Positions 16,012-24,200 of a DNA stretch of 35,640 nt are shown in pieces. Numbering within the stretch: position 1 is the stretch's first letter; each line of letters starts with the position of its first letter. Position numbers and translations under genes: made by a program. The notes beneath the pieces were generated by a model that worked only from the letters and a program-made list of their open reading frames with translations, had not been told where the DNA came from and searched no databases. Source of the DNA: Anaerolineae bacterium (GTDB lineage Bacteria > Chloroflexota > Anaerolineae > Aggregatilineales > Aggregatilineaceae); contig JAFGHR010000034.1 of assembly GCA_016930015.1 (NCBI GenBank), positions 1 through 35,640 of the forward strand, read 5' to 3'.

Positions 16012-16845
16012 TCAGCAAAAAAGGTATTCGCGCTCGATGTGTTGGATATCCAATGACATAAGCGGCTCTTGGCGTTCGGAGTCGGTGTTGGGATGAAGGA
16101 GGATATACCCGCGCTCGGCATCGACAAAGTTGTAAACCGTTTTGACCTGCTCGGCAAACTGCTCGGTGACGGCGGCGATCAGGGAGTCGATGTCGTGCGC
16201 AAACGTCAAAACCACGAAGTGGGCTTCGTCTGGCGTACCGATAAAGTCGTGTGGTGTGCCGTGTGTGATGACAGCCTCGGTCAGCGTTTGGGCGGCTAAT
16301 CCCAGCGCTTCATCTGCTGGCAAAAAACTGTACACTTCGCGGAACGTGGTGAAGCCTCTCAGCATGACATCAAGATAGTGCCAGCCGGGGTCAGCGACCA
16401 ACTCGTCGAGCACGGCTTTGATCAATGGGCCGGAGGGAAGGCCGGTACGTGCCTCGTGGAGATGGTCGCGTGTGGCACGCCGGATCGAACCTTGAATCCG
16501 CAGCCGTAATTCTTCAACATCAAATGGTTTGGTAACATAATCGTCCGCGCCCAATTCCAGCCCGGCGACCTTGTCGGCGCGGTTGTCACGTTGAGTCAGG
16601 AACGTGATCGGAATGTACTTCGTGAGCGTGGTGGTGCGCAGTGTTTTACACACGTCGAAACCGTCCATGTCGGGTAACATCACGTCGAGTAGGATCAAAT
16701 TCGGGAACTTGGCCCGGCTCAGCGCAATACCTTCCGCACCTTCCTGCGCATTTATGACCTCGAATCCCTGGGCTTCGAAGTAGGTTACCAGCATTTCGGC
16801 CACATCGATATCGTCTTCGATGATCAGCAGGCGCTTTTTGGGCAT
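16012..16845 (-). CDS. Response regulator with degenerate GGDEF-like output domain
   Basis: 277 residues. Residues 1-125 are a complete receiver: acidic pocket Glu10-Asp11-Asp12, phospho-acceptor Asp54 (LILLDVMLPDMDG), Thr84 and Lys106 (VTKPFDVEEL). The C-terminal 140 residues look like a diguanylate-cyclase fold that has lost its active site. GLPSGPLIKAVLDEL, FTTFREVYSFLPADEAL and PHDFIGTPDEAHFVVL align by eye with the start, substrate helix and GGDEF hairpin, but the GGDEF itself reads PDEAH-like. It should not make cyclic-di-GMP; a protein- or nucleotide-binding output is likelier. No histidine kinase is nearby. It converges on the Ser/Thr kinase, 42 bp away. GGAGG lies 10 bases before the ATG. 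Confidence 0.85.
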   Translation of the reverse strand: MPKKRLLIIEDDIDVAEMLVTYFEAQGFEVINAQEGAEGIALSRAKFPNLILLDVMLPDMDGFDVCKTLRTTTLTKYIPITFLTQRDNRADKVAGLELGADDYVTKPFDVEELRLRIQGSIRRATRDHLHEARTGLPSGPLIKAVLDELVADPGWHYLDVMLRGFTTFREVYSFLPADEALGLAAQTLTEAVITHGTPHDFIGTPDEAHFVVLTFAHDIDSLIAAVTEQFAEQVKTVYNFVDAERGYILLHPNTDSERQEPLMSLDIQHIEREYLFC

Positions 16846-16942
16846 GGTACAATTGCCTCCGCGTTAATGCCGACATGTCGATCAAACCAAAACCATGCCC
16901 TCCTAGTGTACCAAAAAAAAGACCCGCAGCCGACAGGCTGTT

Positions 16943-16970
16943 GTGTTAAAGTTGGTGTTAAATAGTGTTA
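16943..16970 (-). repeat. Three TAACAC direct repeats upstream of the response regulator
   Basis: On the plus strand GTGTTA occurs at 16943-16948, 16955-16960 and 16965-16970, with periods of 12 and 10 bp. Read on the minus strand they lie about 35-60 bp upstream of a possible extended -10 (TGGTACACT, around 16905-16913) for the response regulator. This is the layout of an activator site. Confidence 0.4.
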
Positions 16971-17049
16971 CTATAAAGAATGGCACGATGCTTAGCTGAT
17001 AACGTGGTTGTCTGCGCGGATGGGCGGTTTGTTCCCCTACATGTCAACA

Positions 17050-17066
17050 GCACCCGCTGTGGGTGC
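17050..17066. terminator. Hairpin downstream of the OsmC gene
   Basis: GCACCC (17050-17055) and GGGTGC (17061-17066) pair perfectly 42 bp beyond the OsmC stop. No U-run follows, so termination is uncertain. Confidence 0.3.
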
Positions 17067-17107
17067 CGTTGGTAATGATCGGTATTCTATGGGATGTTGT
17101 GTGCCGG

Positions 17108-17503
17108 TTAGTTCGACAGTTCCGGCTCAATAACCGAAGTGTGCACATCAAACTTCGGCGGATTTTCGAGGTGTTTCTTGACCGCGCACAGTTGCGCCGA
17201 ACGGATCACGGCGTCTTTATACTGCTCTGGGAAGTCGGGCGGCACCTGGATATCCAGCTCTATTTTTTCGATCAGGTGTGTCAGCGGGTTAGAAAACATG
17301 CGCTGCACGATCTGAATGTTATCGGTTGGCAAGCCGCGCTGCTGGCAGAAACTCAGCACGTAGATTCCGGCGCAAGTCCCAATCGAAGCCAGGAACAGGC
17401 CAAAGGGTGCCGGTGCTGAACCATCCTGGTTGGTTGAGATTACCATGTCACCCGTAAGCGCATCGACGCGTGCACCACCAGGGAATACGATTTTCATTTC
17501 CAT
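17108..17503 (-). CDS. OsmC-family protein
   Basis: 131 residues, the usual size of an OsmC/Ohr-fold subunit, which works as an intertwined dimer. The two catalytic-type cysteines are present: Cys44 (ASIGTCAGIYVLSFC) and Cys106 (SAQLCAVKKHLENPP). Ohr and OsmC proteins use such a pair to reduce organic hydroperoxides with lipoyl or thiol donors. The sequence is closer to the YhfA/OsmC branch than to classical Ohr, so the substrate is open. Cys53 is an extra residue. The start is the ATG at 17503 with AAGGA about 11 bases upstream; Met3 is possible but worse spaced. Two inverted repeats lie just upstream (17539-17595). Confidence 0.85.
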   Translation of the reverse strand: MEMKIVFPGGARVDALTGDMVISTNQDGSAPAPFGLFLASIGTCAGIYVLSFCQQRGLPTDNIQIVQRMFSNPLTHLIEKIELDIQVPPDFPEQYKDAVIRSAQLCAVKKHLENPPKFDVHTSVIEPELSN

Positions 17504-17538
17504 CGGTCTATTCGTCCTTTTTCAGTAGCGTGATTGAG

Positions 17539-17570
17539 TATCCTGCATTCCTGGGGTTAGATGCAGGATA
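17539..17570. repeat. Perfect 10-bp inverted repeat between the OsmC and STAS genes
   Basis: TATCCTGCAT (17539-17548) and ATGCAGGATA (17561-17570) are exact reverse complements around 12 bases. It lies 36 bp upstream of the OsmC start, in its promoter region. It could be an operator. Confidence 0.6.
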
Positions 17571-17580
17571 ACCTAAAAAA

Positions 17581-17595
17581 GATTCATCCTGAATC
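17581..17595. repeat. Second small inverted repeat in the same intergenic region
   Basis: GATTCA (17581-17586) and TGAATC (17590-17595) pair around TCC. It follows the larger repeat by 10 bp and may be part of the same control region. Confidence 0.4.
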
Positions 17596-17761
17596 AACAA
17601 ACGATGTGCAACGCTGCTACCGGCCTCGCGTATACATAGGGTGAAAGGAATCGCATTTTCCCAAGACAGACAAAATTACTACAATCTGAGGCGTGGTGCA
17701 TCTGTATCTCGAAGGATGTACCCTGAAGAAACCAAAAACAATTATCGGAGGAATAAGGGTT

Positions 17762-18094
17762 ATGCAGATAACTGAGCGTAATGAAGGTGATATTACAATC
17801 TTTTCCCTGGAGGGTCGTGTCGATAGCCAGGGGAGTGTTCAATTGGAATCGGCGCTTCAAGCGGCAGTCGAAGCGGGCCAACACAAAATCGCGCTTGACA
17901 TGGCCAAAGTGAGCTACCTGAATAGTGCGGCGCTGCGTACACTGGCCGATATTATCACACAAACGCGTGAAAAAGGCGGCGATTTACGGTTAGCATCACT
18001 GGTGCCCAAAGTCCAACGGGTGCTGCATCTGGTTGGTTTTGACAAATTCTCGTCGATCTACGAGACGCTGGACCAGGCCCTGATAAACTTCTGA
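17762..18094 (+). CDS. STAS-domain protein (anti-sigma factor antagonist type)
   Basis: 110 residues, a single STAS domain. MQITERNEGDITIFSLEGRVD opens it with the usual two strands, and SYLNSAALRTLADI carries the conserved Ser55 at the position phosphorylated in SpoIIAA/RsbV-type antagonists; the usual DSSGL is NSAAL here. When unphosphorylated, such proteins bind an anti-sigma kinase and free its sigma factor. No anti-sigma kinase, phosphatase or sigma factor is adjacent, so the partner is unknown. The ATG at 17762 has GGAGGA 10 bases upstream; the longer frame from 17693 lacks a site. A -10-like TACAAT lies at 17680-17685. Confidence 0.9.
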   Translation: MQITERNEGDITIFSLEGRVDSQGSVQLESALQAAVEAGQHKIALDMAKVSYLNSAALRTLADIITQTREKGGDLRLASLVPKVQRVLHLVGFDKFSSIYETLDQALINF

Positions 18095-18205
18095 CGCCTG
18101 CTGGTAATCGTACCAATCACAGTGTTTCATAGCCTGTTTATGCATCTGCCACACTGTCAGGCGGGCGGCACGGTTTCGCTTGATCAAGGGGGAATAAGGC
18201 TTGAG

Positions 18206-18233
18206 TTGACTAGCATTTTGTTCCTGATACAAT
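18206..18233 (+). promoter_or_regulatory. Promoter for the FtsX-type permease gene
   Basis: TTGACT (18206-18211) and TACAAT (18228-18233) are 16 bp apart, and the -10 is preceded by TGA, giving an extended -10. The leader to the ATG at 18301 is about 60 bases. Confidence 0.6.
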
Positions 18234-18300
18234 TACTAGACACTATGATACATTACTGCTTTTCCGCCGTGAGCACGCGCAATATCCCAGGGGGATGACT

Positions 18301-21201
18301 ATGATACGAACTCGTATACGTAAGATTATAGGCGACGTTGTTGCACGCAAAGGCCGGACCATTCTCGTGTCAACGGCGATTTTTATTGGCGTGACCGGGA
18401 CGATTGCACTGTTCTCGATGAGTGATATCCTCATTAGCCAGTTGCAGGAGGATATCAAAGAGGACGAGCTCAGCATGGTCCAGGTGGCCATGACCACAGA
18501 AGAAGGCGCACAGATCGACAACGCTGCATATATGCGGCAGTTGAGCGGATTCCCCGGTGTGACCGAGGTTCAGGGAGGAATTGAAGATCGCCCTATCTTT
18601 TTCAAAACGAGTGAGGACCAAGAAAAATTCGAAGAAGGCGTGATTCAAACATACGCGGTGTTGAGCGAAGATGGCACAACATTGTTGGATGCACCATTTG
18701 ATGCCGAAGCCCTGATCGAACCGCTGCGTTTGCTCGAAGGAGGTGCTTGGCCGGCTGCCGGACAGAACGAGATTCTGGTTGAGCAGCGCATGGCTGACGA
18801 ATACGGGCTGAGCGTCGGTGATGTTATTGACCTGCGTGTGCTCAGTCCTTCACGCGTGGCCGGACAAAACGGCGCGACTGGCACAGTCGAGCAGTGGACG
18901 ATATCGGGCATTGTTTTTGATGCGTATGGCTTAACTCCCAAAGTCTCGACTTACGCACGGTTTAGCGATGCCGCGTATCTCGCCGGTGTTAACGGCTTTG
19001 GCGACTTCTGGTTCCGGTTTACCGAGTATTCGGTAGCCGAAAACGAATCCGACAGGGTGATTGATATCATCGCGCGGGACACGCCCTACACCCCCGTTTT
19101 TACCGAAATGCAAGACCCTGCCGAAAACGAGCTGATCACCAACGCGCGCTTGTTGACCAACCTGATGAGCTTCCTGGCGTTGATATCGCTGGTGGTATCG
19201 GGTTTCCTGGTCGTGAACGTGATCACCTCACTGATTGTTGAGCAAAAACGTCAGATCGGTGTGATGAAATCACTGGGAGCAACGCGTGGGGACAACTTCT
19301 TCATTTATTCCGGCATTGCCTTTGCATACGGTGCCATCGGTGTCATTCCCGGTGTGCTGGTGGGCATTCCTGCCGGGAACGCGGCAGCCAACGCGCTGGC
19401 TCCACAGCTCAACACCCTGTTGGAAGGGTTTAATTATTCAATCCCGTCCATCATTCTGGGGGTTGGAGTCGGGCTGCTCGTGCCTATAGTGGCGTCACTA
19501 CTCCCGGTCTTTAACGGTACACGCGTCCAGATTCTAGATGCCATGACCGACCTGGGTATTGGTGCCCAATATGGGACCGGCCTAATGGCGCGCATCATTA
19601 AGATTCTGCCGGTCCCGATCACCGTCCGGCAGGGGCTGAGTAATGTTAGCCTGAAGAAAAGCCGCCTGGCGTTCACCGTGATCACGCTGGCTATCGCGGT
19701 TGGTGCGTTTATGGGCATCTACGCGCTTTTTGAGTCGCTCACCGATGGCATTAACCTGTTCCTCGATAGCTGGAACATCGAACTTGGTCTCGCGCCTGCC
19801 GATGCCCGTGATCCTGAACAGATTTACTCGCTTGTTGAAGACAACTTTGGCGACCGCATCAAAGGTATTCAGCCAGGGTATATGCAGCAGGTGAATTTCG
19901 AAGGTTACGAACCAGAAGTCAGTACCGGTGGTCCGCCCGGAATTTTTGCCTATGGTTATGATATTCTGAGCGATAATCCGGCTTTTGTGTTCGAGATTGA
20001 CGAAGGCGAAAACCTGACCGTGGAAACCGCCGAAGACGGTATCATTCTGTCCAGCTTGCTGGCAGCTAATATGAACAAAGAAATCGGCAATACGGTCGTG
20101 GTGAAGGTGCCGGGCAACAGCAAGGAATTTAAGGTTGTCGGCATCTCGGAATTCCCCATCGAACAGTGTTGGCTTGAGTGGAAAACGTTGGCGCTGCTGA
20201 CCGGGCTTACGTTGGATACGATCACGTCCGACAGCCTTATTCCGCCGGATACCATTCCCGCCGAGGCTCGCAGCTACATCAAGTACCTGACACTCGTTCA
20301 GGTGGATGGTTATGAAGGTGCTGAAGCGGGCAGTTTGGTGATGGGGTTCTCGCCAACGGTGGCCCAGTTCCTGCAATTTGAGTCGGGTGACTTTGTGACA
20401 GTGGGTGAACCCGGCGTGATGATCACAACTGACATGGCGGCCAAGGGCGGGTACGCTGTAGGCGATACCCTGTCACTGACTTCGCTCACACCGGACGGCA
20501 CGGCGGCTGATTTCCCCATTGTCGGCATTTTTGAATCACCGCCAGTGCTGCAAAGTGGAGGTGAAGCGCCGCCGGATTACATCGGCATGTACTGGCGCGA
20601 CGCGACCACACTGGATAATGCACAGGTGGAAACGGTGCCGCTGCCGGGTGCGTACTTCATCACCGTGCCGGAGGCCGATCCCAGCGTCAAGGATATTGAC
20701 GAGTTGTTTGACGATGTCAATAACACCTTTATCGACCAGGGTATCGCGGTCATCGGCTTCAACTTCGTTGAGCTGACCAAGCAGATCAGTGATGCGTTCT
20801 TTACCATCCAGGCCATTCTGAGCGCGGTAGCCGGTTTGATCGCGCTGGTCGGGGCGCTGGGACTGCTGACAACCCTGTCAATGAGCGTGTTTGAGCGCCA
20901 GAAAGAGATCGGCGTCATGCGTTCCATTGGGGCCGGTTCGACGACGGTCGCGGTTCAGTTCCTGACCGAAGGCCTGGTGGTGGGTGTGATCGCGTGGCTG
21001 GTGGGCATCCCGCTCATGATTCTGATCCAGATGGCGCTGCTGAACATCACCGGATTCAATGAGACCTTCCCGTTTGAATTCTCGCCAACGGCGGTTCTCA
21101 TCGGTTTGGTGGGCATGATCGTTATCACAACGATCGCCAGCCTGTGGCCGTCGCTGGGTGCGGCGCGCAAGACGGTGTCCGACATCCTGCGCTACCAGTA
21201 A
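18301..21201 (+). CDS. ABC transporter permease, FtsX/MacB type
   Basis: 966 residues from the ATG at 18301, which has AGGGGG 6-7 bases upstream; an ATG at 18295 is too close to that site. One TM helix (about 20-40) precedes a large periplasmic-type domain. A first FtsX core with three helices covers about 280-415 (QKRQIGVMKSLGA after the first). A further TM helix lies near 455-477, then a second extracellular domain, then a second FtsX core at about 825-966 with ERQKEIGVMRSIGAG. This DUF214-like, eight-helix layout suits mechanotransmission, such as lipoprotein or peptide export or wall-hydrolase control. Its ATPase is not in the neighbourhood. It ends at a strong terminator. Confidence 0.9.
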   Translation: MIRTRIRKIIGDVVARKGRTILVSTAIFIGVTGTIALFSMSDILISQLQEDIKEDELSMVQVAMTTEEGAQIDNAAYMRQLSGFPGVTEVQGGIEDRPIFFKTSEDQEKFEEGVIQTYAVLSEDGTTLLDAPFDAEALIEPLRLLEGGAWPAAGQNEILVEQRMADEYGLSVGDVIDLRVLSPSRVAGQNGATGTVEQWTISGIVFDAYGLTPKVSTYARFSDAAYLAGVNGFGDFWFRFTEYSVAENESDRVIDIIARDTPYTPVFTEMQDPAENELITNARLLTNLMSFLALISLVVSGFLVVNVITSLIVEQKRQIGVMKSLGATRGDNFFIYSGIAFAYGAIGVIPGVLVGIPAGNAAANALAPQLNTLLEGFNYSIPSIILGVGVGLLVPIVASLLPVFNGTRVQILDAMTDLGIGAQYGTGLMARIIKILPVPITVRQGLSNVSLKKSRLAFTVITLAIAVGAFMGIYALFESLTDGINLFLDSWNIELGLAPADARDPEQIYSLVEDNFGDRIKGIQPGYMQQVNFEGYEPEVSTGGPPGIFAYGYDILSDNPAFVFEIDEGENLTVETAEDGIILSSLLAANMNKEIGNTVVVKVPGNSKEFKVVGISEFPIEQCWLEWKTLALLTGLTLDTITSDSLIPPDTIPAEARSYIKYLTLVQVDGYEGAEAGSLVMGFSPTVAQFLQFESGDFVTVGEPGVMITTDMAAKGGYAVGDTLSLTSLTPDGTAADFPIVGIFESPPVLQSGGEAPPDYIGMYWRDATTLDNAQVETVPLPGAYFITVPEADPSVKDIDELFDDVNNTFIDQGIAVIGFNFVELTKQISDAFFTIQAILSAVAGLIALVGALGLLTTLSMSVFERQKEIGVMRSIGAGSTTVAVQFLTEGLVVGVIAWLVGIPLMILIQMALLNITGFNETFPFEFSPTAVLIGLVGMIVITTIASLWPSLGAARKTVSDILRYQ

Positions 21202-21239
21202 ACCCGGCATTCACATACCAATTCAACCCCTAGAATCAC

Positions 21240-21268
21240 AGCACCCGCTGACCGGCGGGTGCTTTTTT
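21240..21268 (+). terminator. Intrinsic terminator of the permease gene
   Basis: AGCACCCGC (21240-21248) and GCGGGTGCT (21255-21263) form a perfect 9-bp stem with a 6-base loop, followed by TTTTTT. It lies 39 bp after the permease stop. The other strand lacks a T-run, so it works in the plus direction only. Confidence 0.92.
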
Positions 21269-21296
21269 GTGTTATTTTCGTGAGGGATGTACCGGT

Positions 21297-24200
21297 TTAC
21301 GCTTCGTTTTGAGTAACGGTACTATCCGGCAGCGCCCAACGCCGCACCCGCCCAGGCAGCAGCGGCGCGATCCGGGTGACTTCCTCATGTGCAAAGGGGC
21401 GCAGCGCCAGCACAACACCGCCGTACACAACCGGGGCCGCCGCCAGCGCCAGCAGCGGCATAACCTGCCACAGCAGCACGACCGCGCCCAGCATCACCAG
21501 CGCCGCCGCCGCAGGCCGCCACAAGGTGCCCAGCCAGCCCATGCCGCCCAACTCGTGCCGGATGATCCAGCCAAACGCGAAAAACAGCGTTCCCTCAGAA
21601 AAAATGGTGATGATCGCCGCCGCGCGGTAGCTGTAACCCGGCAGAAAAACCAGGTTGGTGATGATGTTAAAGGTAACGCCGATGGCAAACGCGATCGTGA
21701 GCGTGCGCTGGCGGTCCAGCGCCACGATGACATAGTTCGTCACGCTGTTGATCCAGCCGATGGGGATGCTCCAGATCATGATTTGGAGCGCGACTCCGCC
21801 CGCCGGTAGATACTCCGCGCCGCCCAGGAAACGGATCAGCGGTTCGGCGATAAACGTGGTAACGACGGCAACCGGCAGCGCGACCATAACCAGCAGTTTG
21901 ACGGCTAACCGGTAGTTACGCTTGAGTCCGGGCCGGTCGTCGTGAGCCTGCCGCGCCATGATCGGCAGCAGCGCCATGGTGAGAAAGGCCGGGATGATGT
22001 TCAGCGCATCGAGCCACTTATACGCCGTCGAATACTGCCCGACAATCGTATTGCCGTTGATGGCTTCCATCAGCACCACGTCGATCTTAAAAAAGACGGT
22101 CGCCAGCAGGTGATTGATCATCAGCGGCCAGCTTTCGCCCAACATGTGCCGGATCAGGCCCTGGTCGATGGGCTGGAAAAACCCCGTGATCAATGGGCGC
22201 GCCAGCCCGCCGAGTATAATCACCGTCACCAGGTTGGTGATGATCGCACCTCCGGCCAGCCCGACCACGCCCCAGCCTAACAGCAGGGTTGCCAGCCCGA
22301 TTATGACCTTGACAATGGTGCTGACGGTCGTGATCACCGCCGGAAATTCGGCTTTTTCGAAGGCGTAAAACAGCGCCGTCAGCCCGGTGCTGATGCTGTT
22401 GGGCACCAGCCCGACATACAACAATATGATCGCCGCGATAGCCTGCGGTTCCAGCGCCGGATCAACGGTGATCTGCCGTGTGACCAGGAACCCGGCCACC
22501 AGCGGCACACTGATCGCGGCCAGCCCCAGCCGCAGCACCGTGCTGTTGAACAGGTAACGCCCGGCAGCGCTGCGGTTGCGTGCGACTTCCCGCGTGAGCA
22601 GCGTGTTCAGGCCAAAATTGGTCAGGATGTCGAACCAGCCAAAGATCACGATGGCGTAATAATAGATACCCGCGTCTTCCGGCCCCAGGATGCGGAGCAT
22701 GATAAACGCAAACGCAAAGTCAATGCCCCGGTTGAACAGGTTCAGAATGATTGGCGCCAGGCTGTTTTTGGCGATCCGCTTGGCATGATCGGCGTCGGGG
22801 TCTTCGCGGTACAGCCGCCGCCATAACCACAACATCAGCATAAAGATGATCAGAATGCCGCTCAGGAACGAGGCAAACGCACCTACCTGGAAACTCGGCG
22901 GGCTGTACCGAAAGCGCACGGTCCACGCGCCCGGCTCCAACCGGATGCCCCGGAAATTGCCGTTTACCAGGTGAACGTCGATTTCGTCTTCCTCGTCCAT
23001 GTCGGCGTCCAGCGGGCGGACAAACGCTTTCCAGCCGGGGTAATAACTATCGGCCAGCACCAGCCAGGAGTCGGCTTCGACCTCGGCATCGATGAGGACC
23101 TCGATTGCGCCGTAACTGGTGATCGTCGCGGGCTGCGGATCGGCTTCGTGCTCCGACTGCGGCCAGTTGTACACCAGCTCGCAGTGGTCGGCGTCGGGGA
23201 AGCCTTCGATCACCACGCGGCGCGGGTCTGCTTCAAAATCCGGGCTGGTGACGATGGTGGCGAACGAGTCCGGCGCCGCGCCGCACAATTCCTCGGTCAG
23301 GTCGATGTACGGCAGCGTATAGGCGCGCGGCAGCGCGTCCAGGTTTTCGTAAATGCGTACCCCGCTGCCGGTGTAGACCTCGGCATACCCCCGGTCCGCC
23401 GCGTCTTCGATCAGCCAGTCGGTGACCACGTACCGCACGTTGAGCAGGTCGAGCAGCGGAGACTCCAGGGCGTCGGGATTGTCGTACAGAATGGGGTCGA
23501 TCCGGTTGTGCTGGAGTCCATCCTGCGGCGCGATCAGGCTCATGTAGTCGGCGTACTGCTTGGGAATCAGACTGTCGTAGCCGCGCGCATCGTGCAGGCC
23601 GTAGGACCACGTGCTGTTCGCGTGCAGCGGATTTTCGCCCCAGTTATAGGTCGTGTAGCGGAACGGACCGTCGGCGGCCTGCTGCGTTTCCAGCCAGCTT
23701 ACGGCTTCCGGCGTATGATCCAGCCACGCCGGATCGGCGGACGGGTAAAAGTCCCACCCGGCGACCATTAAGTCCAGCGTGATCACACCGGCGGCCATTG
23801 CGTACCACACCGGAATCCCGCCCAAGCGCCGGGGCAGGTAAATCGGGCAGCGGCTCACGCGGATAACCGTGCCGCTGGCGAGTGTAAACAAGCCCAGGAA
23901 CAACACGTTCCAGAATTCATAGGAATAGAATGTTTTTGCATCCGGGAATGCCTGATCCGCTTTGGCGAGATGATCGAATGCCCGTTCGACCAGCGGCGCG
24001 AACGAGTCGTAGGCCGCGCGGCTGATCAACAGCCCGGCCAGGATCGCGGCCCCGGCAGCGATCAACCCCCAGCCCAGCCACCGCGCCAGCCGGAACACCG
24101 GGTCACGGCGCACGGATTCGACCTGCCAGTAGGTCCGCCCGTGTTGATCCTCGTGGCGGGCACGGCTCAGCGCGTCGGCGCCAAACGCGGCCAGCGCAGC

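Noticed and set aside
16912..16940. Terminator-like CAGCC...GGCTG plus T-run on the minus strand
   Set aside because: The stem is only 5 bp and four bases separate it from the T-run. It lies 170 bp from the OsmC end and immediately before the response-regulator promoter, so support is too weak to list as a terminator.
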